Source: Sphingomonas sp. ATCC 31555 (GTDB taxonomy: Bacteria; Pseudomonadota; Alphaproteobacteria; Sphingomonadales; Sphingomonadaceae). Taken from it: 41,862 nt of DNA. Within the stretch, counting starts at the first letter, position 1; every line of letters starts with the position of its first letter. Under the pieces are notes generated by a model, which saw only the letters and a program-made list of their open reading frames with translations, was not told the DNA's origin and did not search any database. Positions 36,355-41,862 of the stretch are shown here, piece by piece. The translations under genes were made by a program, and so were the position numbers. The stretch is taken from assembly GCF_000282895.1 (NCBI RefSeq), contig NZ_ALBQ01000017.1:1-41862 (forward strand), read 5' to 3'.

Positions 36355-36649
36355 ACTTGTGTAATGGGCCGTTGCGGTGGTCCCATTCCGAGCGAAGACA
36401 GCGCTTTTCAATACACGTCGATCCTGGTTCGGCCCCGTCAGAAACGGTGTCCAGATACACCACCGGTTATGGTGGAGCCGCCGGGTACTGCCCCCGGGTC
36501 CGCTGCATCTATTATACGCCATTGTTTATCGCCATAGCCGGGCGAACCCGGCAACGACCCATATAAGCGATCCGCGCTTAATGAAAAGGTCAGGTAACAA
36601 GGATTATCGCCTTCACACGGCCCAATTCGGTTGGCATGGAGAGTGCATC

Positions 36650-37081
36650 ATGTTGACGCAGCGTTCCCGCTATGCGCTCCGCGCAATGCTCTTCCTTGCC
36701 GAACAGCCGATCACCGGCGCACCCGTGCCGATGAACCGCATCGCAAGCGAAGCCAATGTGCCGCGCAAGTTCCTGGAACTGATTCTTGCCGATCTGCGGG
36801 AAGCAGGGTTTCTGCTCTCCACGCGCGGCAAGATGGGCGGCTATCGGCTCGCCCGCCCCTCGCACCTTATTTCACTGGGCGAGATCATCCGCGTGATTGA
36901 GGGGCCGTTGGCGCTCGTCCCCTGCGTCAGCCGTACCGCCTATCGCCCCTGCAACGACTGCAAGGATGAAGCGGCCTGCGCGATCCGCCAGGCGATGGCC
37001 CGTGTGCGCGATGAAACCGCGCGGATCCTGGACGGCACCAGCCTGGCCGATGCCGTGGCCGAGGATCTGGCGGCCGCCTAA
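36650..37081 (+). CDS. Rrf2-family transcriptional regulator
   Basis: 143 aa DNA-binding protein. N-terminal winged helix typical of Rrf2 (MLTQRSRYALRAMLFLA and NVPRKFLELILADLREAGFLLSTRGKMGGY; key words KFLE and GGY). The C-terminal half has Cys 92, 101, 104 and 110, so a [2Fe-2S] cluster is plausible as in IscR, NsrR or RirA. No isc, nitrosative-stress or iron genes adjoin it, so the signal is unknown. GGAGAG precedes the ATG at 36650; an upstream frame start at 36377 would run through the tmRNA gene and is rejected. It ends tail-to-tail with mscL. Confidence 0.92.
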   Translation: MLTQRSRYALRAMLFLAEQPITGAPVPMNRIASEANVPRKFLELILADLREAGFLLSTRGKMGGYRLARPSHLISLGEIIRVIEGPLALVPCVSRTAYRPCNDCKDEAACAIRQAMARVRDETARILDGTSLADAVAEDLAAA

Positions 37082-37536
37082 GCGGCGCCGTTGCGCTTCT
37101 TCAGTTCGTCGAGAATCTCGCGCAGCAGCACCACATCGGCCGGATCGGCAGCAGGCGGCCCCTCCCCTGCGGCCTTGTCACGCTCTGCGGTCGCGAGCAA
37201 CCTGTTGACCGAGCGCACCAGCAGGAAGACGATGAAGGCGAGGATGAGGAAGTTGATCACCACGGTGATGAACTGCCCGAACCCGAACAGCGGCACGCCG
37301 GCGGCCTTCAGCGCCGCATAGCTGGTGGTGGAGCCGGTATAGCCCTCCGGGAGCGCGCCCAGCCGGATGAAGTAGCCGGAAAAATCGACGCCGCCGAAGA
37401 TCGCGCCGACCACCGGCATGATGATGTCGTCGGTCAGCGACTTGGTGATCGTGCCGAACGCCGCGCCGATGATGACGCCGACGGCGAGATCGAGCACATT
37501 GCCGCGCGCGATGAACGTTCTGAATTCCTTCAACAT
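37078..37536 (-). CDS. mscL: Large-conductance mechanosensitive channel
   Basis: Inner-membrane channel that opens under membrane tension to release solutes in hypo-osmotic shock. 152 aa with an N-terminal amphipathic helix (MLKEFRTFIARGNVLDLAVGVIIGAAFGTI), two membrane helices, and a C-terminal helix bundle ending REILDELKKR. The periplasmic loop is typical. GGGAG lies nine bases before the ATG. Its stop overlaps that of the convergent Rrf2 gene by two bases, so neither has a terminator between them. Confidence 0.95.
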   Translation of the reverse strand: MLKEFRTFIARGNVLDLAVGVIIGAAFGTITKSLTDDIIMPVVGAIFGGVDFSGYFIRLGALPEGYTGSTTSYAALKAAGVPLFGFGQFITVVINFLILAFIVFLLVRSVNRLLATAERDKAAGEGPPAADPADVVLLREILDELKKRNGAA

Positions 37537-37681
37537 TCCTCGTTTCTCCCGTTCCGTGCCGCAGCATGATGGCGGAATCCGCTGTCAATCGCCAACCCCG
37601 GGCGTTCGATTTCCCTTCCGCTGACCGGTGTCGCTACCATATAAGACACTTCGATCGATGGGATTTGGAGGAACCTTGCCC

Positions 37682-38272
37682 ATGAAGTTTCATACCGCAC
37701 TGGTGCCGGTGGCAGCGCTTTCGCTCTCGGCCTGCGGGCTCAACAGCGTCCCCACCGCCGAGGAGAATGCCAAGGCCAAATGGGCGGACGTGCAGGCGCA
37801 GTATCAGCGCCGCGCCGACCTGGTCCCGAACCTGGTCGCGACGGTGAAAGGCGCCGCCGCGTCCGAAGGCAAGATCCTGGCCGACGTGATGAATGCCCGC
37901 GCCAAGGCCACTTCAGTGCAGGTCAACGCCACGGACCTGACCGATCCGGCCAAGGTCCAGCAGTTCCAACAGGCGCAGCAGCAATTGGGCGGCTCGCTCT
38001 CGCGGCTGCTGGCGACGGTGGAAGCCTATCCGGACCTCAAGAGCCAGGGCAACTTCACCACGCTGATGAGCCAGCTGGAAGGCACCGAGAACCGGATCAC
38101 CATCTCGATCCGCGACTATAACCAGGCCGTGCAGGATTATAACACGCGCATCCGCACCTTCCCCGACGCAGTGGGTGCGAAGGTGTTCTACGGCGCCAAG
38201 CCGATGACGCCATTCCAGGCCAAGGCGGGTGCGGATGTAGCCCCGACGGTGAACTTCGGGAATAGCAACTGA
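37682..38272 (+). CDS. lemA: LemA family lipoprotein
   Basis: 196 aa. A signal sequence ends in a lipobox LSAC with Cys 18, so it is probably lipidated; classical LemA is anchored by an N-terminal helix. The helical LemA domain shows NAKAKWADVQAQYQRRADLVPNLV at the start and the QDYNTRIRTFP block. GGAGG about ten bases upstream decides the ATG at 37682. It heads an operon with two TPM-domain genes, a pairing seen widely; function unknown but linked to membrane stress and protein quality control in some bacteria. Confidence 0.93.
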   Translation: MKFHTALVPVAALSLSACGLNSVPTAEENAKAKWADVQAQYQRRADLVPNLVATVKGAAASEGKILADVMNARAKATSVQVNATDLTDPAKVQQFQQAQQQLGGSLSRLLATVEAYPDLKSQGNFTTLMSQLEGTENRITISIRDYNQAVQDYNTRIRTFPDAVGAKVFYGAKPMTPFQAKAGADVAPTVNFGNSN

Positions 38273-38295
38273 CCCGTCCTTTTCCCGGAGCGTCG

Positions 38296-39165
38296 ATGAT
38301 GCGCGTACTGCGCTACGTGCTGCTGCTCGTCGCCCTGCTCGCCGGGGCGACGAGCGCGCTGGCCGATCCTAGCTTCCCCAAGCTGACCGGCCGGGTGGTG
38401 GACGACGCACATCTGCTCTCGCCCGAGCAAGTCGCGCAGCTTACCCAGCTTTCGGCCGAGGTGGAGCAGGCGTCGAGCCGGCAGCTGGTCGTCGCGACGA
38501 TCCCGGACCTGCAGGGCTATGACATCGCCGATTACGGCTATCAGCTCGGCCGTGCCTGGCAGATCGGCCAGAAGGACGCGAATAACGGCATCCTGCTGAT
38601 CGTTGCGCCGAACGAGCGCAAGGTGCGGATCGAGGTCGGCTATGGCCTCGAGCCGATCATGACCGACGCGCTGTCGAGCCAGATCATCAACCAGGCGATC
38701 GTACCCCGCTTCAAGGCCGGCGACATGGCCGGTGGCATCATGGCCGGCGCGCAGGCAATTGCCGAGCAGATGAAGCAGCCGCTGGAGGCGGCCGAGCAGA
38801 AGGCCAAGGCGGCGCAGGATGCCGCCGCCAAGGCCCCGCGCCGAAAGGGCGGCAGCAGCGGGCTGCCGATCGGGCTGCTGTTCTGGTTCATTCTGCTGAT
38901 CGTCATCCTGATTCCCATGTTCGCCCGCTTCGGCGGCAAGCGCCGGCCGGGCCCCTGGGGCGCAAAGCGCTACCGCGGCGGCGGCGACAGCGGCGCACTG
39001 CCGATCATCCTCTGGACGATCGCGAGTGAAATCGGCCGGGCGGCAAGCCAGCATGATGACGACGATCGCGGCGGCGGCTGGGGCGGCGGCGGCGGTGGCG
39101 GCGGTGGCGGCTTCTCCGGCGGCGGCGGATCGTTCGGCGGCGGCGGGGCTTCGGGGAGCTGGTGA
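38296..39165 (+). CDS. TPM-domain membrane protein (YgcG type)
   Basis: 289 aa. Signal peptide ending ALA (about residue 24), a periplasmic TPM domain (VVDDAHLLSPEQVAQL at the start, KVRIEVGYGLEPIMTD in the core), a membrane segment (about 196-218), then a basic loop and a Gly-rich tail with the family ending FSGGGGSFGGGGASGSW. TPM proteins often pair with LemA; in plants the related TLP18.3 helps photosystem II repair. CGGAG five bases upstream of the ATG. It overlaps none of the next gene but is two bases from it. Confidence 0.92.
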   Translation: MMRVLRYVLLLVALLAGATSALADPSFPKLTGRVVDDAHLLSPEQVAQLTQLSAEVEQASSRQLVVATIPDLQGYDIADYGYQLGRAWQIGQKDANNGILLIVAPNERKVRIEVGYGLEPIMTDALSSQIINQAIVPRFKAGDMAGGIMAGAQAIAEQMKQPLEAAEQKAKAAQDAAAKAPRRKGGSSGLPIGLLFWFILLIVILIPMFARFGGKRRPGPWGAKRYRGGGDSGALPIILWTIASEIGRAASQHDDDDRGGGWGGGGGGGGGGFSGGGGSFGGGGASGSW

Positions 39166-39167
39166 GG

Positions 39168-39839
39168 ATGCGATTGACTGATCAGGACCGCGCCACGGTC
39201 GCGGCGGCCGTAGCGCGGGCAGAAGGCGGCACCAGCGGCGAGATCGTCACGGTGGTTGCCGGGCGTTCGGACGACTATGCCGATGTCGCGCTGCAATGGG
39301 CGGTGCTGACGATGCTGCTGGTGCTGGCGCTGCTCGCCTGGCAGCCCGCCCCGATCGAGTGGCTGCACAGCCGGATGATCGATCCCTGGGCGCAGACCGT
39401 GCCGGCGCATTGGTACCTCACCGCCGCGTTGGTGGTGAGCGCGCTCACCTTCCTGCTGGTGCGGGTGGTGCTCGCCAAGGACGCGCTGCGCATCGCGCTC
39501 GCGCCCGGATCGACCAAGACCCGGCGGGTCCATGCCCGCGCGCTGGCGCTGTTCCGCACCGCCGCCGAGAAGCGCACCACCGGCTCCACCGGCGTGCTGC
39601 TCTACCTCAGCCTCGCCGAGCATCGTGCCGAGATCCTGGCGGACTCGGCGATCCATTCGCGCGTCACACCCGAAGTGTGGGGGGCGGCGATGGCCGCCCT
39701 GCTCGGCCATGTGAAGGAAGGCCGGGTCGCCGAAGGCATGGCCGCGGCGGTGGCGCAGATCGGCATCGTACTTGCCGAGCATTTCCCGCGTGCCGCCGAT
39801 GACGTGAACGAGCTTCCCGATCGCCTGATCGAACTCTAA
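39168..39839 (+). CDS. TPM-domain membrane protein, second copy
   Basis: 223 aa. The TPM fold begins almost at once (LTDQDRATVAAAVARAEGGTSGEIVTVVAG) and is interrupted by two membrane helices (about 43-61 and 83-102). The rest resumes with LFRTAAEKRTTGSTGVLLYLSLAEHRAEILAD. It therefore differs in topology from the preceding YgcG-type protein and lacks a signal peptide and Gly tail. ATG at 39168 follows GGTGAGG; a GTG at 39162 overlapping the upstream stop is possible. Confidence 0.88.
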   Translation: MRLTDQDRATVAAAVARAEGGTSGEIVTVVAGRSDDYADVALQWAVLTMLLVLALLAWQPAPIEWLHSRMIDPWAQTVPAHWYLTAALVVSALTFLLVRVVLAKDALRIALAPGSTKTRRVHARALALFRTAAEKRTTGSTGVLLYLSLAEHRAEILADSAIHSRVTPEVWGAAMAALLGHVKEGRVAEGMAAAVAQIGIVLAEHFPRAADDVNELPDRLIEL

Positions 39840-39850
39840 GGCCTTTTTCC

Positions 39851-40378
39851 ATGACCGACGAACCGATCGAGACCCCCTGGACGGGCAAGTGGATCACCGT
39901 GCGCCGCCAGGGCAAATGGGAATATGTCGCCCGTGCCCGCGGCATCCGCGCGGTGGTGATCGTCGCGATCGACGATCAGGACCGGGTGATCCTGGTCGAC
40001 CAGTATCGCGTGCCGATGGGCCGCCGCTCGATTGAGCTGCCCGCCGGACTGGTGGGAGATACCGAGCAAGGTGACACGATCGAGGCCGCCGCGCGCCGCG
40101 AGCTGGAGGAAGAAGCCGGCTATGCCTGCGAGCGTGTCGAGGAACTGGGCGAGTATTTCGCCTCGCCCGGCATGGTCAGCGAAAGTTTCACGCTGGTGCG
40201 CGTGCATGGGCTGACCCGGGTCGGCGAAGGCGGCGGCGTCGACGGCGAGGACATCAACGTCCACCATGTGCCGCTGGCCGACCTGCCGGCGTTCATCGCC
40301 GACTGCCGCGCGCAAGGCATGGGCGTCGACGTGAAGATGCTGCTGCTGCTCAGCGGCGCGCTGCTGGGGAACGGCTGA
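39851..40378 (+). CDS. Nudix hydrolase, ADP-ribose pyrophosphatase-like
   Basis: 175 aa. Hydrolyses a nucleoside diphosphate linked to another moiety, most likely ADP-ribose judging from the N-terminal KWEYVARARG block and DQYRVPMGRRSIELPAG. The Nudix box runs GDTEQGDTIEAAARRELEEE-AGY; the first Glu of the canonical G-x5-E is Asp here, while REL-x-EE-x-G is intact. It is 11 bases after the second TPM gene, so probably in the same operon. Substrate is inference. Confidence 0.88.
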   Translation: MTDEPIETPWTGKWITVRRQGKWEYVARARGIRAVVIVAIDDQDRVILVDQYRVPMGRRSIELPAGLVGDTEQGDTIEAAARRELEEEAGYACERVEELGEYFASPGMVSESFTLVRVHGLTRVGEGGGVDGEDINVHHVPLADLPAFIADCRAQGMGVDVKMLLLLSGALLGNG

Positions 40379-40419
40379 GTCGCGTCTGAAGGCGCACGCC
40401 GGCCAAAACCTCCGCCGTA

Positions 40420-40500
40420 CCCGCGCGGGCGGGGATCCATTGGTGGGCCTGTCACGGCTCGCCCCCAGCGTCCTGGCAAATGGATCCCCGCCTGCGCGGG
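40420..40500. repeat. Second palindromic repeat family, intergenic
   Basis: Arms of about 22 bases at 40420-40441 and 40479-40500 are inverted copies with one mismatch. Each contains GGGGATCCATT or its inverse and a CCCGC/GCGGG hairpin. The spacer is 37 bases. It lies in the 188-base gap between the Nudix gene and the complex I subunit gene. It resembles the ATGGATCCCCGC-type repeats common in sphingomonads. Confidence 0.75.
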
Positions 40501-40566
40501 GATGACGACTGGTGTAGATGCGCTGAGCCCGCCACTTCACCTGCTATGCAGGCGAAGCGTCCGCGA

Positions 40567-40848
40567 TCAGCGAAAATTGTCGGCGTAGGCCTGCAGCTTG
40601 AGCTTGCGCTGCGGCGCCGGCACGACGTGATAGGCATAGCCTTCACGCTCGGCATATTCCTTTGCCGCTTCCAGCGTCGGAAAGCCGATGCGCACCTGAT
40701 TGGCGGTCTCGCCGCCGCCGGCCCAGCCGGTCAGCGGATCGGGCCGCTGCGGCGTGTGCGGCTCGAACTCGAGAACCCAGTTGTCGGTCCGGGCGCGGCC
40801 GGACTGCATCGCGTTCTTGACGCGCTGATAGATGCGAGCGGACTTCAT
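40567..40848 (-). CDS. NADH dehydrogenase accessory subunit, NDUFS4 type
   Basis: 93 aa member of the ETC complex I subunit conserved region (NDUFS4/18 kDa) family, which is restricted to alphaproteobacteria and mitochondria. It binds at the peripheral arm of complex I. Hallmarks are ARIYQRVKNAMQSGRA near the start and WVLEFEP, GWAGGGET and FPTLEAAKEYAEREGYAYHV; it lacks a targeting sequence. It is 11 bases after hrpB and likely co-transcribed. Confidence 0.92.
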   Translation of the reverse strand: MKSARIYQRVKNAMQSGRARTDNWVLEFEPHTPQRPDPLTGWAGGGETANQVRIGFPTLEAAKEYAEREGYAYHVVPAPQRKLKLQAYADNFR

Positions 40849-40859
40849 GGGGCCACCCT

Positions 40860-41862
40860 TTAGCGCGCCGCGCGCGCCCTTGCATCAGCGTTTTTCGTCC
40901 GTAGCGTTGCGGAGGCCGCCGCCGGGTCCTCGGGCCAGGGGTGGCGGGGGTAGCGGCCGCGCATTTCCTTGGCGACCGCCGCCCAGCTACCCTTCCAGAA
41001 GCCCGGCAGGTCGCGGGTGGTCTGGATCGGCCGGCCGGCGGGCGAAGGGAGGCTGAGCACCAGCGGCACGTTGCCGCCGATCATCGGATGCTCGGCGAGG
41101 CCGAACAGCGCCTGGACGCGCACTTCCACCGTGGGGCCGGCTTCGGCGGCATAGTCGATAGCGTGGGAGGAACCGGCGGGGGTCTCGAAGCGCGCAGGGG
41201 CGAGCCGGTCGAGCGTCTTCTGCCCATCCCAGCCGAGCAGATTCTGCAGCGCCTGGGTGAGCGATTCGGGGCTCACCGCGTCGAGCCGGCGCTTGCCTTC
41301 CAGCGCGGGCGGCAGCCACTCGTCGAGGGCGACGAGCAGGGCCTCGTCGGTCAGCGCCGCGATGCCGGCATAGGCGCCGCGGGTGCGGAGCGCCTGCGCG
41401 GTATCGGACCAGGGGAGCAGGTGGAGGCCATGGGTCCGCACGCCTTCGAGCAGTGCCGATTCGATTTCGGCGGGCGTGGCACCCGAGTCGCTGCCGCCGG
41501 ACAGGCGCACGGCACCCAGGCGGCGTTCGCGCAGCGCTTCGATACGGCCGGTGGCGGGATCAAAGCTGACGGTGCGGCGCGTCTCGATGCGATCGGCAAA
41601 CAGCGATTCAACCGTGGCGGCATCGATCGGCGCGGCCGAGAGGATGCGCGCGCCGGCGGCCATGCCCTGCGTCTCGGCGACGGCGAGCCAGTCGGCGCGG
41701 GCGAGCGGCGAGGCGGGGTCGAGCTTGAACCCGCGCCCGCCGACCGAGGCCCAGGTCTCGCCAGAGCCGTCGCGGCGTTTGGCGACGCGATCGGGGAAGG
41801 CGAGCGCGACGCAAAGGGCGACGTCTTCTCCCTGCGCTCCCCCTCCCGCGCGCGGGAGGGGG
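40860..41862 (-). CDS. hrpB: ATP-dependent RNA helicase HrpB, 5' part beyond window
   Basis: Partial: 333 codons of the C-terminal part, running off the right edge (first full codon at 41861). DEAH/RHA-type helicase; in E. coli its role is unclear. Visible family blocks are ALAFPDRVAKRR, GRGFKLDPASPL, FPDR and the HrpB-specific C-terminal LLGWDGQKTLDRLAP, with GGNVPLVLSLPSPAGRPIQTTRDLPGFW near the end. The stretch entering from the edge, PLPRAGGGAQGE, is encoded by the palindromic repeat at 41836-41862 and is unlike the family. An internal ATG at 41663 is not the true start. Confidence 0.92.
   Translation of the reverse strand, partial: PLPRAGGGAQGEDVALCVALAFPDRVAKRRDGSGETWASVGGRGFKLDPASPLARADWLAVAETQGMAAGARILSAAPIDAATVESLFADRIETRRTVSFDPATGRIEALRERRLGAVRLSGGSDSGATPAEIESALLEGVRTHGLHLLPWSDTAQALRTRGAYAGIAALTDEALLVALDEWLPPALEGKRRLDAVSPESLTQALQNLLGWDGQKTLDRLAPARFETPAGSSHAIDYAAEAGPTVEVRVQALFGLAEHPMIGGNVPLVLSLPSPAGRPIQTTRDLPGFWKGSWAAVAKEMRGRYPRHPWPEDPAAASATLRTKNADARARAAR
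41836..41862. repeat. Palindromic repeat unit in the hrpB frame (cut by the edge)
   Basis: GCTCCCCCTCCCGC followed by its inverse half GCGGGAGGGGG. It matches the left copy in ileS, sharing the 17-base TGCGCTCCCCCTCCCGC exactly. It is translated in the same phase as in ileS. The rest of the element lies beyond the window. Confidence 0.75.

Larger units (their letters stand above)
36205..36556 (-). ncRNA. ssrA: Circularly permuted two-piece tmRNA
   Basis: Rescues stalled ribosomes and tags nascent chains for proteolysis. On the minus strand the acceptor piece comes first: a GCCGGG/CCCGGC stem with TTCG loop (about 36555-36536), a T-arm-like stretch ACCCGGGGGCAGTACCCGG, and the 3' end CGGCTCCACCA ending at 36470. 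A 33-base spacer follows, then the coding piece starts GGGGCCGAACCAGGATCGAC at 36436. The ends form a 7-pair acceptor stem with G-U at the third pair, the alanine identity element. The tag (36354-36319) reads ANDNEALAIAA then TAA, of the type known for sphingomonads. A TAACCT/AGGTTA helix follows the tag. The 3' end of the coding piece is approximate. Confidence 0.95.

Noticed and set aside
36319..36522. 67-residue minus-strand protein ending SANDNEALAIAA
   Set aside because: It is the tmRNA gene read as protein; only the last codons are translated, as the degradation tag.
1..41862. CRISPR arrays, tRNA genes, insertion sequences, prophage
   Set aside because: No regularly spaced repeats, canonical tRNA cloverleafs, transposases or phage genes were seen in any intergenic region.

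Overview
This window looks like a chromosomal segment of a sphingomonad (Sphingomonadales, Alphaproteobacteria). The DNA is GC-rich. It carries a circularly permuted two-piece tmRNA whose tag reads ANDNEALAIAA, a SciP (DUF1153) cell-cycle regulator, a DUF3035 lipoprotein, a mitochondrial-type complex I accessory subunit, and palindromic repeats of the CTCCCGC/GCGGGAG type. I saw no phage, transposase, plasmid or CRISPR signature. Most of the window is core genome, with one surface-polysaccharide locus at 28-36 kb.

Layout. 0.1-2.4 kb: a DUF815 ATPase and a mannose-1-phosphate guanylyltransferase (GDP-mannose supply). 2.5-11.9 kb, minus strand: a run of envelope and translation genes, read as amidase, PBP1a (mrcA), RF2 (prfB), a lipoprotein-type methyltransferase, ileS, lspA and a DUF3035 lipoprotein. 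Several junctions overlap by 4-8 bases. 12.3-19.0 kb, plus strand: RNase E, an M48 protease with C-terminal repeats, a DsbA-like oxidoreductase and an ABC-2 transporter pair. 19.0-24.7 kb, minus strand: a DUF445 membrane protein and a two-gene RND efflux pump with a readable promoter. 25.0-26.6 kb: a SIMPL-domain periplasmic protein, a strong bidirectional terminator, a GlsB-type small membrane protein and sciP. 27.1-36.2 kb: mnmA, then a Kdo/capsule group (PhyH-type oxygenase, kpsF, kdsB, a KpsC-like protein, kpsS), a CarF/PEDS1-like lipid desaturase on the opposite strand, and a GT4 glycosyltransferase. 36.2-36.6 kb: the permuted tmRNA gene, minus strand. 36.6-41.9 kb: an Rrf2 regulator, mscL, lemA with two TPM-domain genes, a Nudix hydrolase, a complex I subunit and the 3' part of hrpB, which runs off the right edge.

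How the parts fit. The Kdo genes (kpsF, kdsB) with KpsC- and KpsS-like proteins point to a beta-Kdo-linked, lipid-anchored capsule. That is notable because sphingomonads are known for replacing LPS with glycosphingolipids, so Kdo is probably made for the capsule linker and not for lipid A. The dedicated capsule exporter genes are not in this window.

The most unusual structural signal is a palindromic repeat read in frame inside protein genes. A paired inverted copy adds about 44 residues to IleS, and another copy lies in the hrpB reading frame at the window edge. Both are read in the same phase and give PLPxAGGGAQG. Other points worth a second look are a methyltransferase with a lipobox, a KpsC-like protein whose first module has decayed, an Asp/His-rich insertion in the RNase E S1 domain, and two tandem hairpins with identical loops at the end of the tmRNA gene.
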